From Aquincola tertiaricarbonis (GTDB lineage Bacteria > Pseudomonadota > Gammaproteobacteria > Burkholderiales > Burkholderiaceae_C), in NCBI RefSeq assembly GCF_023573145.1, contig NZ_CP097635.1:2666001-2730000 (forward strand): a DNA stretch of 64,000 nt. Reading direction: 5' to 3'. The first letter of the stretch is position 1. Each line of letters begins with the position of its first letter. Below the pieces are notes generated by a model. The model saw nothing but the letters and a program-made list of their open reading frames with translations. It had not been told where the DNA came from and made no database searches. Shown here piece by piece: positions 51,573 through 60,111 of this stretch. The position numbers and the translations under genes were made by a program.

Positions 51573-53606
51573 GTGAATCTCTCCTTCCGCCCACGGCCCT
51601 GGAGGCCGTGTTTGCTGGCCGCCTGCGCGCTGGCCTTGGCCACGGCGCAGGCCGCCGCTGCCGCACCGTCCACCATGGCCCCCACTGCCCGGGGGGCAGG
51701 CACCACCACGCTGAACTTTCCCGACATCGAGGTGGAAGCCGCCGCCCGCGTGATCGCCGACCTGTTGAACCGCCCGGTGCTGGTGGACCCGCGGGTCAAG
51801 GGCAAGCTCACGCTGTACACCGAGCAGCCCGTCAGCTCGGCGCAGGCCATGTCGGTGTTCGTCACCGGCCTGCGCGGGCTCAACCTGGCGATGATCGAAT
51901 CCAACGGCCTGCTGAAGATCCTGCCCGAGGCCGATGCCAAGCTGCAGAGCAGCACGGTGCGGGTGGACACCGCCAGCGTGCGGGCCGGCGATCCGGTGCA
52001 GACGCAGGTGTTCAAGCTGGTCCATGAGAACGGGGCCAACCTGGTGCCGGCGCTGCGGCCGCTGATCGCGGCCAACAACACCATCAACTACATCGCCGGC
52101 ACCAATGCACTGGTGATCACCGACTACGCCAGCAACCTGCAGCGGCTGGGCCAGCTCATCAGCGCGCTCGACCAGCCGGGCGCCACCGACGTGGAGGTGA
52201 TCCGCCTGCAGCATGTGCTGGCCACCGAGGTGGCCCCGCTGGTGCAGCGCTTCGTCGACGACACGGGCGGCGCCAGCGCGCAGGCCGCAGGCGGCACGGC
52301 ACCGGCAGGCTTGCGCACCAGCGGCAGCGGCCCCGGCATCGTGGCCGACGGCCGCATCAATGCGCTGCTGGTGCGGGCCCCTCATCCGGCGCGCCTGGCC
52401 GCCATCCGTGGGCTGGTGGCTCGGCTGGACCAGCCCGGCAGCACCGGCCTGGCCGGCAGCAACGTGCACGTGATCTACCTGCAGCACACCGAGGCCACAC
52501 GCCTGGCGACGGTGCTGCGGGCGGCGTTTCCGGCCGGGGCCAGTGGGGCGAGCGGTGGCTCGTCGTCGCCTTCATCGCCGCAAGGCAGCGGCGGCGGTGT
52601 GGGCGGTGGCAGCACGCCCGGGCTGTCAGCCGCCGCCGGGTCGTCGTCCAGCGGCAACGCGGACAACAGCGGCGGCGCCAACAGCAAGGCCTCCACCGCG
52701 GCCACCACCGGGGCGGCAGCGCCCGTCACCGGCGGCCACATCCAGGCCGACCCGGCCAGCAATTCGCTCATCGTCACCGCGCCGGAGCCCTTGTTCCGGC
52801 AGTTGCGGGCGGTGGTGGACCAGCTGGACACGCGCCGCGCCCAGCTCTACGTGGAGTCGCTGGTGGTGGAGGTGGACGCCAGCAAGGCGCTGGACGTGGG
52901 CCTGCAGTGGAAGCAGATCTTCAACATCAGTGCCACCACCACCGACCTGACGCTGGGCACGGTGGCACAGGCGCTGCAGTCGATGTCGGGCACCAACATC
53001 CTGTCCACCGCCAACCTGGTGACGCTGGACAACGAGGAAGCCAAGATCGTCGTCGGCCAGAACGTGCCCTTCGTCACCGGCTCCTACACCTCCACCAGCA
53101 GCAGCACGCCATTTCAGACCATCGAGCGCAAGGACGTGGGGCTGACGCTGCGCATCCGGCCGCAGATCGGCCCCAACGGCGCCATCCGGCTGAGCATCCT
53201 GCAGGAGTCGTCGTCCGTGGCCAGCACCACCACGCCGGGCACCACCAATGCCGGCCCCACCACCAACAAGCGGGCCATCGAGTCCACCGTGATGGTCAAC
53301 GACGGCAAGATCATCGTGCTGGGCGGGCTGATCGAAGACGGCTACACGACGCAGGCCGACCAATGGCCGGTGCTGGGCGAGATACCGGTGCTGGGCGCCT
53401 TCTTCCGCACGCTCAGCAGGACGCGATCGAAGACCAACCTGATGGTGTTCCTGCGCCCGGTGGTGATGCCCGACGAGGAGGGCAGCAGCCGCCTCTCGCT
53501 GGATCGCTATGACTACATGCGCAGCCGCCAGCAGGCGCTGCCAGCCGATGCGAGTCAGGTGCTGCCCGGCCGGGAGATGCCGCTGGCACCAGACTGGACG
53601 GACTGA
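51573..53606 (+). CDS. gspD: Type II secretion system secretin GspD
   Basis: 677 residues from GTG 51573. Signal peptide ending AQAAAA, N0-like domain (LNFPDIEVEAAARVIADLLNRPVLVDPRVKG in part), N1-N3 domains, then the secretin channel domain with VESLVVEVDASKALDVGLQW, LVTLDNEEAKIVVGQNVPFVTG and the C-terminal VNDGKIIVLGGLIEDG. A Ser/Gly/Ala-rich low-complexity insert lies at about residues 318-387. It forms the outer-membrane pore of type II secretion. None of the other gsp genes is adjacent, so it is either the detached first gene of the system or a stand-alone secretin. Confidence 0.92.
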   Translation: MNLSFRPRPWRPCLLAACALALATAQAAAAAPSTMAPTARGAGTTTLNFPDIEVEAAARVIADLLNRPVLVDPRVKGKLTLYTEQPVSSAQAMSVFVTGLRGLNLAMIESNGLLKILPEADAKLQSSTVRVDTASVRAGDPVQTQVFKLVHENGANLVPALRPLIAANNTINYIAGTNALVITDYASNLQRLGQLISALDQPGATDVEVIRLQHVLATEVAPLVQRFVDDTGGASAQAAGGTAPAGLRTSGSGPGIVADGRINALLVRAPHPARLAAIRGLVARLDQPGSTGLAGSNVHVIYLQHTEATRLATVLRAAFPAGASGASGGSSSPSSPQGSGGGVGGGSTPGLSAAAGSSSSGNADNSGGANSKASTAATTGAAAPVTGGHIQADPASNSLIVTAPEPLFRQLRAVVDQLDTRRAQLYVESLVVEVDASKALDVGLQWKQIFNISATTTDLTLGTVAQALQSMSGTNILSTANLVTLDNEEAKIVVGQNVPFVTGSYTSTSSSTPFQTIERKDVGLTLRIRPQIGPNGAIRLSILQESSSVASTTTPGTTNAGPTTNKRAIESTVMVNDGKIIVLGGLIEDGYTTQADQWPVLGEIPVLGAFFRTLSRTRSKTNLMVFLRPVVMPDEEGSSRLSLDRYDYMRSRQQALPADASQVLPGREMPLAPDWTD

Positions 53607-53608
53607 GG

Positions 53609-53675
53609 CCCCCAAGCTCGCTGCGCTCGCGCCCCCCCTAGGGGGAACACCCGCCCTTGGGGCGGCCCGGCGGGC
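53609..53675 (+). repeat. Stop-adjacent GC-rich repeat, copy 3
   Basis: Begins two bases after the gspD stop: CCCCCAAGCTCGC, a CCCCC/GGGGG hairpin around CTA, then CCGCCCTTGGGGCGG and CCCGGCGGG. Same module and same orientation relative to its upstream gene as copies at 10079-10145 and 16766-16831, here between convergent genes. Confidence 0.8.
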
Positions 53676-53697
53676 GGGTGGGCCCTGAACGTGGTGC

Positions 53698-55254
53698 TCA
53701 GACCTGGAAGGCGGCCACCGCCTGCACCAGCTGGCGCGACTGCTCGCGCAGGCTGTCGGCGGCGGCCGTGCCTTCTTCCACCAGCGACGAGTTGTGCTGC
53801 GTGGCCTGGTCGATCTGGCCGATGGCCAGGCCCACCTGCTGCACACCGGCGCTCTGCTGAGCGGTGGCCGCGCTGATCTCGGTGACCACCGAGTTCACGC
53901 CGCGGATCGCCTGCACGATCTCCTGCATGCGCTGGCCGGCATCGTCCACCAGCCGGCCACCGCGGTCCACCTGTTCCACGCTGCCGCTGATCAAGGCCTT
54001 GATCTCGCGCGCCGCTTCGGCGCTGCGCTGGGCCAGCGTGCGCACCTCGCTGGCCACCACGGCGAAGCCGCGGCCCTGCTCGCCGGCACGGGCGGCTTCC
54101 ACCGCGGCATTCAGGGCCAGCAGGTTGGTCTGGAAGGCAATGCCGTCGATCACGCCGGTGATGTCGGCGATCTTGGACGAGCTGCGCTCGATGTCGCGCA
54201 TCGTGTGCACCACCTGGCCCACCACCTCGCCGCCGCGCTGGGCCAGCGTGCTGGCTTCCTCGGCCAGCTTGCTGGCCTGGGCGGCGTTCTGGGCGTTGTG
54301 GCTCACGGTGGCGGTCAGTTCGTCCATCGTGGCGGCGGTCTGCTGGCAGGCGCTGGCCTGTTCTTCGGTGCGCTGGCTCAGGTGCAGGTTGCCCTGTGCG
54401 ATCTGGGTGCTGGCGGTGGCCACGCTTTCGGAGTTGCCACGCACGGCGGTGACGATGGCCGACAGCGATTGCTGCAGCCGCTGCACTGCGGCCAGCGTGC
54501 TCTTGCTGTCCCGCGGGTGCACCACCACCGGCGTGACCAGGTCGCCGGCGGCCAGGCGGTTGACCGCCTCGTTCAGGCAGGCCGGCTCGGCACCCAGGGT
54601 GCGCAGCACGCGGCGGGTGATGGTCAGCGTCAGCCATACACCGGCACCCACGGCGAGCAGCACGCCGGCGATGGCCCCATTGCGGTCCCAACTGTGGCGG
54701 CGTTCGGCCTCCGCCTCCCGCAGCGCGGCATGGCGTGCCGTCGTGGCCACCATGTTGTTCACCTCGGCCAGCAGGGCCGCCAGCAGCGGGCGGCATTCGG
54801 CGGCGATGCGGCGTTCGGCGTCGGCCACCTGGCCGCTGGTGGCCAGCGCCACGATCTGCAGCGCCACCGGGCTGTACCTGGCTTCCGCCGCCTGCACTTT
54901 CTCGAACTGGCTGCGCTCATCCGCCGAGGCGCGTGAGGTGTCTGCCAGCTTGGCGGCCAGTCCCTCCATCGCCTTGATCATGGCCTTCTGGGCCTTGTCC
55001 ACCGCGGCCTTCTCGGCCTCGATGTCCTGCGGCGCGGTGACGATCACCAGGTTGCGCGCGGCCACCGCGCGGGCGTTGGCCGCGGCCACGATGTCATTGA
55101 GCAGGTGGGTGCGTTCGGCCGGGCCGTCGACGTAGCGCAGGTAGTCGCTGCGTCCGTCTTGCATGCCCTTCATACCCACTGCGGCCACGGCGATCACCAC
55201 CGCCACCATCAGTGAGAACCCCAACAACAACATCGAACGCACGGATTTCATCAT
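53698..55254 (-). CDS. Methyl-accepting chemotaxis protein
   Basis: 518 residues. TM1 at about 8-30 (MLLLGFSLMVAVVIAVAAVG), a periplasmic four-helix-bundle sensor to about 190, TM2 with AIAGVLLAVGAGVWLTLTI, a HAMP region, then the signalling domain with the conserved hairpin tip GIAFQTNLLALNAAVEAARAG and EVRTLAQRSAEAAREIK. No C-terminal NWETF-like CheR tether. ATG 55254 or 55251 (MMKSVRS) is used. A FliA-like promoter lies 45 bases upstream, consistent with flagellar control. Confidence 0.92.
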   Translation of the reverse strand: MMKSVRSMLLLGFSLMVAVVIAVAAVGMKGMQDGRSDYLRYVDGPAERTHLLNDIVAAANARAVAARNLVIVTAPQDIEAEKAAVDKAQKAMIKAMEGLAAKLADTSRASADERSQFEKVQAAEARYSPVALQIVALATSGQVADAERRIAAECRPLLAALLAEVNNMVATTARHAALREAEAERRHSWDRNGAIAGVLLAVGAGVWLTLTITRRVLRTLGAEPACLNEAVNRLAAGDLVTPVVVHPRDSKSTLAAVQRLQQSLSAIVTAVRGNSESVATASTQIAQGNLHLSQRTEEQASACQQTAATMDELTATVSHNAQNAAQASKLAEEASTLAQRGGEVVGQVVHTMRDIERSSSKIADITGVIDGIAFQTNLLALNAAVEAARAGEQGRGFAVVASEVRTLAQRSAEAAREIKALISGSVEQVDRGGRLVDDAGQRMQEIVQAIRGVNSVVTEISAATAQQSAGVQQVGLAIGQIDQATQHNSSLVEEGTAAADSLREQSRQLVQAVAAFQV

Positions 55255-55298
55255 GTCTTTCGCCTGCCAAACCACCGACAAAAACGGGCTGTGCTGGG

Positions 55299-55325
55299 CT
55301 ATCGGCAGTCCCGCGCCGGACCTGA
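55299..55325 (-). promoter_or_regulatory. Candidate sigma-28 (FliA) promoter of the chemotaxis receptor
   Basis: On the minus strand GCCGATAG (55306-55299) differs from GCCGATAA by one base; 15 bases upstream is TCAG where TAAA is expected. The -10 part is good and the -35 part weak. Position and target gene type support it. Confidence 0.4.
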
Positions 55326-55490
55326 GCGGCGATTTGATGAAAACGGCGGCGTGGCGTGTCGTTTATGGCCGAAGTGGTGGCTCACGCCAAGCGGCGTGGC
55401 AAGAGGACATCGTTGCGCTGGGTGACGGGTTCCCTGGCTGCAAGGCCTTCCGCCCATTGCTGCGGTCGGTTCTGCGCTCCGATGACGTGA

Positions 55491-56741
55491 TTACAGCGGC
55501 GGTGTGTGACAGGGCGATGTCGAGGCATGTGCCGGGTGGCCGGCCGCCACTGCGGCCGCGGTCGGCTGCTGCTGCGGTTGCTGCACCTGCCCGGCCACCT
55601 GGCGCAGCCGCGCCTCGAAGCCCTGCACCACGCTGTCCCAGCCCAGCGGTGTGGCGGTGCGGCGCGCCTGCGCGGCCAGCCGATGGCGCAGCGCCGCATC
55701 GCCCGCCGCCTGCATGGCCAGGCCGACGAAGCGCGGGCTGTCGTCCAGCGGCGCCAGCAGTCCATCGTGGCCGTGCCTCAGCAACTGACCAGCGGCCGCA
55801 TGCTGGAAGGCGACGATGGGCAGCCCGCTGGCCAGCGCCTCCAGCGTGGCATTGCCGAAGGTCTCGGTCTGGCTGGGAAAGAGGAAGAGGTCGAACGAGG
55901 CATAGTGCGCCGCCAGCGCGGCGCCGCGTTGCACGCCGGTCATCACCGCCGTGGGGCAGGCGGCCTGGAGCGCGGCCTGCTGCGGCCCGTCGCCCACCAG
56001 CACCAGCCGGGCGCGGGGCTGCAGGCGGCGTATCTGCTCATACGCCTGCAGCGCCACGCCCAGGTTCTTCTCGGCAGCCAGGCGGCCGACGCAGCCCAGC
56101 ACCAGGTCATCGGGGCCGGCACCCCAGGTGGCGCGCAGCGCATCGCTGCGATGGGCCGGGGCAAAGCGCTGTGTGTCCACGCCGCGGGGCACCACGTGCA
56201 GCCGCTCGAAGCCCTGCAGCTCCAGCTGCTGGCGCAAGGCCTCGGTGGGCACCAGGGTGCAGCCGCAGGCATTGTGAAAACCGCGCAGGTAGGCCGTGAT
56301 GGGGTGCTGCAGCCAGCCGATGCCGTAGTGCGCGCTGTAGGCGCTGAAGTTGGTGCGGAAGTCAGCGCTGACGGGCAGCCCCAGCCGCCGCGCCGCGCGC
56401 AGCGCCGACCAGCCCAGCGGGCCTTCGGTGGCCACGTGCACCACGTCGGGCCGTTGGTGCTGCCACAGGCGCAGCAACCGGCCCACGGCCGGCAGGCCCA
56501 TGCGCAGCTGCGGATAGCGGGGAATGGCCAGGCCGGGCAGCAGGTGCTGGCGCAGCGCGCCAGGTGGCTGCGGGGCCCGTGGTCCTGCGGTCGGTGCATC
56601 GGCCGCCTGGCGCGGCCGGATCAAGGCGACATCGTGCCCGCGGCCTCGCAGCCCCTCCACGAACTGCTGCGTGGTGGTGGCCACGCCGTTGACTTCCGGC
56701 GGATAGGTCTCGGTGACGAAGGCCACGCGCAGTGCATTCAT
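55491..56741 (-). CDS. GT4-family glycosyltransferase (MgtA/SqdX-like)
   Basis: 416 residues, GT-B fold. N-terminus RVAFVTETYPPEVNGVATT is typical of GDP-mannose-dependent mannosyltransferases and sulfoquinovosyl transferase SqdX. Donor site: GCVGRLAAEKNLGVALQAYE and the EX7E-like segment PSQTETFGNATLEALASGLP. Probably cytoplasmic-face transfer of a sugar to a lipid acceptor (diacylglycerol or glycolipid), which fits its lipid-gene neighbours; the donor is not determinable. ATG 56741 used; the longer frame is antisense shadow. The C-terminal 30 residues are Gln/Ala/Pro-rich. Confidence 0.88.
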   Translation of the reverse strand: MNALRVAFVTETYPPEVNGVATTTQQFVEGLRGRGHDVALIRPRQAADAPTAGPRAPQPPGALRQHLLPGLAIPRYPQLRMGLPAVGRLLRLWQHQRPDVVHVATEGPLGWSALRAARRLGLPVSADFRTNFSAYSAHYGIGWLQHPITAYLRGFHNACGCTLVPTEALRQQLELQGFERLHVVPRGVDTQRFAPAHRSDALRATWGAGPDDLVLGCVGRLAAEKNLGVALQAYEQIRRLQPRARLVLVGDGPQQAALQAACPTAVMTGVQRGAALAAHYASFDLFLFPSQTETFGNATLEALASGLPIVAFQHAAAGQLLRHGHDGLLAPLDDSPRFVGLAMQAAGDAALRHRLAAQARRTATPLGWDSVVQGFEARLRQVAGQVQQPQQQPTAAAVAAGHPAHASTSPCHTPPL

Positions 56742-56855
56742 GCGGCCATGCTGGCGGCGCTGCGCAACAGCTTGATGACACCGGCCGGTCACGCGGCTTT
56801 CATCGGCGGTGGGCAGCATGGGCGCGCCTTCAGGCCCTTCATGGAGACCGCCCGC

Positions 56856-57491
56856 ATGAAACGCTTCCTCGACACGCTGCGCGAACAGCGCTGGGACGAC
56901 CATCGCTTCTACCACCAGAGCCGCATCAACCAGAGCCTTCACTTCATCAGCGCCATCAGCTTCCTGGTGGCTTATGTGCTGCTGTTCATCGACCCCGCGA
57001 TGGCCGCGCTGATCGGCTGGCTGTTCTCGATGACCACGCGCCAGATCGGCCACTTCTTCTTCGAACCGCGCGGCTTCGACGACGTGAACAACGTGACCGA
57101 CGAATACAAGGAAGCAGTGAAGGTGGGCTACAACATCCACCGCAAGGTGGTGCTCATCGCGGTGTGCGTGGGCCTGCCGCTGCTGCTGTGGCTGCAGCCT
57201 TCGCTGTTCGGCCTCATCACCCCGGCCACCAGCTGGCAGGGCACGCTGCACGACATCGGCATCGCCTGGCTGGCGCTGGGCGTGGCGGGCCTGCTGTTCC
57301 GCGTGGCGCAGCTGTGGCTGCGCGACGGCGCGGTGCCCGCGCTGGCCTGGATGACCAAGATCCTGACCGACCCGGTGCACGACATCATCCTGTACCACAA
57401 GGCGCCGCTGGCCCTGCTGCGTGGCGAGCTGATCGACCCGATGACGCATGTGCGGCATCAGGTCCGGGGCCAGGTTCAGCCGAATCGCTGA
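56856..57491 (+). CDS. Membrane protein resembling Mpo1/DUF962
   Basis: 211 residues with four hydrophobic helices. The pattern HQSRINQSLHFISAISFL followed after about 35 residues by RQIGHFFFEPRGFDD resembles Mpo1-like (DUF962) proteins, where His residues bind iron and the yeast member acts in alpha-oxidation of 2-hydroxy fatty acids. A further His (YNIHRKVV) and IILYHKAPL are also present. The similarity is my inference from pattern, and the protein is longer than the minimal family. Start ATG 56856 has GGAG nine bases upstream. Its 3' end overlaps the convergent aminotransferase by 16 bases. Confidence 0.65.
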   Translation: MKRFLDTLREQRWDDHRFYHQSRINQSLHFISAISFLVAYVLLFIDPAMAALIGWLFSMTTRQIGHFFFEPRGFDDVNNVTDEYKEAVKVGYNIHRKVVLIAVCVGLPLLLWLQPSLFGLITPATSWQGTLHDIGIAWLALGVAGLLFRVAQLWLRDGAVPALAWMTKILTDPVHDIILYHKAPLALLRGELIDPMTHVRHQVRGQVQPNR

Positions 57492-59137
57492 CGGACCAGT
57501 TCTTTCAGGAACCCGCGGCGGATGCCGCGGTTGCTGGCCGAGGCGTCATGCCACCACCAGCCGTCGGCCTGCATCTCGCGGGCCGCGGCCACGAAGCGGG
57601 CCGCCACCGCATCCACGTCGGCCTGGCCGTGATTGAGGCTGAACACGATGCGGCCGCTGCCCACCCACGACAGCGCCAGCCCATGCGCCCGGAGATAAAA
57701 CTGCAGCATCCAGTTGTAGCGCGAAGGCACGGTGTACAGCACCGTCCAGATGCTTTGCAGCCCCGCCACACGCACCGGCACGCCGGCCGCCGCCAGCGCC
57801 GCATTGAAGCGGTCCTGGTGGCCCGTCCAGCGCTCGTCCAGTCCGTCGTAGATCGCCTGCACTTCAGGCGTGTCGAGCCGACGCAGGAAGGCGTTCATCG
57901 CGGCCATCACCGTGGGGTGGGCGTTGAAGGTGCCGCGGGCGAAGCAGATGTCGGCCGGCCGATCGTCGCGGAAGCGCTTCATCAGCGCGGCCTTGCCGCA
58001 CACCACGCCGACCGGCAGGCCGCCGCCCAACGTCTTGCCGTAGGTCACCAGGTCGGCCTGCAGGTTGAAGTAACCCTGCGCGCCGCGCTCGCCGAGTCGA
58101 AAGCCGACGAAGACTTCGTCCAGGATCAGCACGATGCCGCGTTCGGTGCACACCTGGCGCAGCTGCTGCAGCCAGGCGGTGTAGGCGGCGCGGTCCACGC
58201 CGGCGCGGCGGCTGCTGTCCACCAGCGACGAATCGCCCGGCGCCGCGGCGTTGGGGTGCAGCGCCTGCAGCGGATTGACCAGCACGCAGGCGATGTCGCG
58301 CCGGGTGCGCAGCACGTGCAACGTGCGCTCGTCCATGTCCTTCAAGGTGTAGGTGTCGCGCTGCGGCATCGGGTTGCCGGGGCCGGGCTGCACGTCGTCC
58401 CACCAGCCGTGGTAGGCGCCGGCAAAGCGCACCAGGTGGCGGCGGCCGGTGTGGTAGCGGGCCAGCCGCACCGCTTGCATCACCGCCTCGGTGCCCGACA
58501 TGTGGAACGACACTTCGTCCAGGCCCGAGATCTTGCGCAGCCGCGCGATGTTGTCGGCCACGCAGGGCAGGTAGCTGCCCAGCACCGGGCCCACGGCCAG
58601 CGTGGCGGCATGGGCTTCTGCCATGCAGGCCTTGTAGAAGTCGACGCCGAACACGTTGACACCGTAGCTGCCCGTCAGGTCGTGCAGCTGGTTGCCGTCC
58701 AGGTCCTGCAGCATCACGCCGCTGGCCTGGGTGACGAAGCTGCCCGCGCGCAGGTGCTGCCGCACCATGGCGCTGAACGGGAAGGGCACGCGGTAGCGGC
58801 CGGTGAACTGCAGGTCCGACAGGCCCTCGGCCGCCTGCGCGGTCAGCGCCGCGCCCTGGGCAAAGCGCTGCGCATACAGCGCGGCCAGCCGCTCGAAACC
58901 CTGGCGCCGCCGTTCGGCCACCGCGTCGGGCACGCCGTCGGCATTGAAGAAGCGGTCAGGCCCGTAGGCAAAGCCCGGTATCCAGCCGGCCACGCGCTTG
59001 GCCATGCGCGCATGCCCGGTGAGCGAGCGGTGCTTGGCCCGCGACAACTGCAGCCGGCGCCGCGTGCGCGGCAGTCCCCAACCCAGCGTGCCGAGCGCTG
59101 CCACGGCCAGGGCCGTCAGCGCGAAGGTGTCGTCCAT
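57476..59137 (-). CDS. Membrane-anchored class III (glutamate-1-semialdehyde-like) aminotransferase
   Basis: 553 residues, about 100 longer than usual. An N-terminal hydrophobic helix (FALTALAVAALGTLGWGL) likely anchors it in the membrane, followed by a 90-residue leader domain. The PLP fold follows: GSYGVNVFGVDFYK, SGTEAVMQAVRLAR, AYHGWWDDV, LILDEVFVGFR (Asp to pyridine N) and the PLP Lys in VTYGKTLGGGLPVG. Members transfer amino groups to keto acids or aldehydes. The anchor and neighbours suggest a lipid-linked substrate, which is inference. Divergent from psd by 38 bases. Confidence 0.85.
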   Translation of the reverse strand: MDDTFALTALAVAALGTLGWGLPRTRRRLQLSRAKHRSLTGHARMAKRVAGWIPGFAYGPDRFFNADGVPDAVAERRRQGFERLAALYAQRFAQGAALTAQAAEGLSDLQFTGRYRVPFPFSAMVRQHLRAGSFVTQASGVMLQDLDGNQLHDLTGSYGVNVFGVDFYKACMAEAHAATLAVGPVLGSYLPCVADNIARLRKISGLDEVSFHMSGTEAVMQAVRLARYHTGRRHLVRFAGAYHGWWDDVQPGPGNPMPQRDTYTLKDMDERTLHVLRTRRDIACVLVNPLQALHPNAAAPGDSSLVDSSRRAGVDRAAYTAWLQQLRQVCTERGIVLILDEVFVGFRLGERGAQGYFNLQADLVTYGKTLGGGLPVGVVCGKAALMKRFRDDRPADICFARGTFNAHPTVMAAMNAFLRRLDTPEVQAIYDGLDERWTGHQDRFNAALAAAGVPVRVAGLQSIWTVLYTVPSRYNWMLQFYLRAHGLALSWVGSGRIVFSLNHGQADVDAVAARFVAAAREMQADGWWWHDASASNRGIRRGFLKELVRQRFG

Positions 59138-59175
59138 GTCATGTCCTTGTTTGCCATACCCGGGGTCTAACCCAG

Positions 59176-60111
59176 ATGCTTGACACCACCATGAAAACCG
59201 GCGCCTGGCGCCGCCTGTTGCAGCAGGAAGACCTCAACTTCCTGCTCACCAACCGCATTCCGCGCATCGCGCTCACACGGGCGATGGGCCGCTTCAGCAA
59301 GATCCGCAGCCCGTGGCTGGCGCGGCTGTCCATCGCGGTGTGGCGGCTGTTCACCGACCTGGACCTGAGCGATGCGAAGCAGCAGCGCTTTGCCAGCCTG
59401 CATGACTGCTTCACGCGTGAGCTGGTGGCCGGCGCGCGGCCGGTGTGCATGGCGCCTGAGGTGCTGTGCAGCCCCAGCGATGGCATCGTGGGCGAGTGCG
59501 GCACGGTGCAGGCCGGCCGCGTGTACCAGGCCAAGGGCTTTCCGTACCGCATGGCCGAGCTGTTCGGCCCCACGCAGGACAGCAGCGTGTTCGAAGGCGG
59601 CACCTACCTCACGCTGCGGCTCACCTCGGCCATGTACCACCGCTTCCATGCGCCGTATGACGCGACGCTGGAGCATGTCACCTACCTCAGCGGCGACACC
59701 TGGAACGTCAACCCGGTGGCGCTGAAGCGGGTGGAGCGCCTGTTCTGCCGCAACGAGCGCGCCGTGCTGCGGCTGCGGCTGGCGAAAGACGGCCAGCCGC
59801 TGGCCATCGTGGCGGTGGCGGCGGTGCTGGTGGCCAGCATCCGGCTGCATGCGCTGGACGTGCTGCTGCACCTGCGCTGGCCCGGCCCGCATGAGCTGCC
59901 TTGCAATGCCGCGGTGCAAAAGGGGCAGGAGCTGGGCTGGTTCGAGCATGGGTCCACGCTCATCGTCTTCGTGCCGCCGGGCTTTGCGCTGGCCGAGGGC
60001 GTGCACACCGGCCGCCGTCTGCGCATGGGCGAGCCGCTGCTGCGCCGGGTGGGCGCCACGGCGCCGTCAACGGCCGGTCATGCGGCGGGTGCAGCATCGG
60101 GCCCCGCATGA
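59176..60111 (+). CDS. Phosphatidylserine decarboxylase family protein
   Basis: 311 residues. The charge-relay residues for self-cleavage and catalysis are present: Asp102 (CSPSDGIVGE), His158 (YHRFHAPYD) and the pyruvoyl-forming Ser260 in EHGST, the counterpart of the LGST motif. Resembles the E. coli-type Psd. It would convert phosphatidylserine, or a related serine headgroup, to the ethanolamine form at the membrane. It may be a second copy specific to this island; whether another psd exists is unknown. Start ATG 59176 or 59191. Overlaps the next gene by four bases. Confidence 0.88.
   Translation: MLDTTMKTGAWRRLLQQEDLNFLLTNRIPRIALTRAMGRFSKIRSPWLARLSIAVWRLFTDLDLSDAKQQRFASLHDCFTRELVAGARPVCMAPEVLCSPSDGIVGECGTVQAGRVYQAKGFPYRMAELFGPTQDSSVFEGGTYLTLRLTSAMYHRFHAPYDATLEHVTYLSGDTWNVNPVALKRVERLFCRNERAVLRLRLAKDGQPLAIVAVAAVLVASIRLHALDVLLHLRWPGPHELPCNAAVQKGQELGWFEHGSTLIVFVPPGFALAEGVHTGRRLRMGEPLLRRVGATAPSTAGHAAGAASGPA

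Noticed and set aside
55506..57491. 661-codon plus-strand frame ending in the Mpo1-like protein
   Set aside because: Its first 450 codons are antisense to the GT4 glycosyltransferase; only the part from 56856 is membrane-protein-like with a ribosome site.
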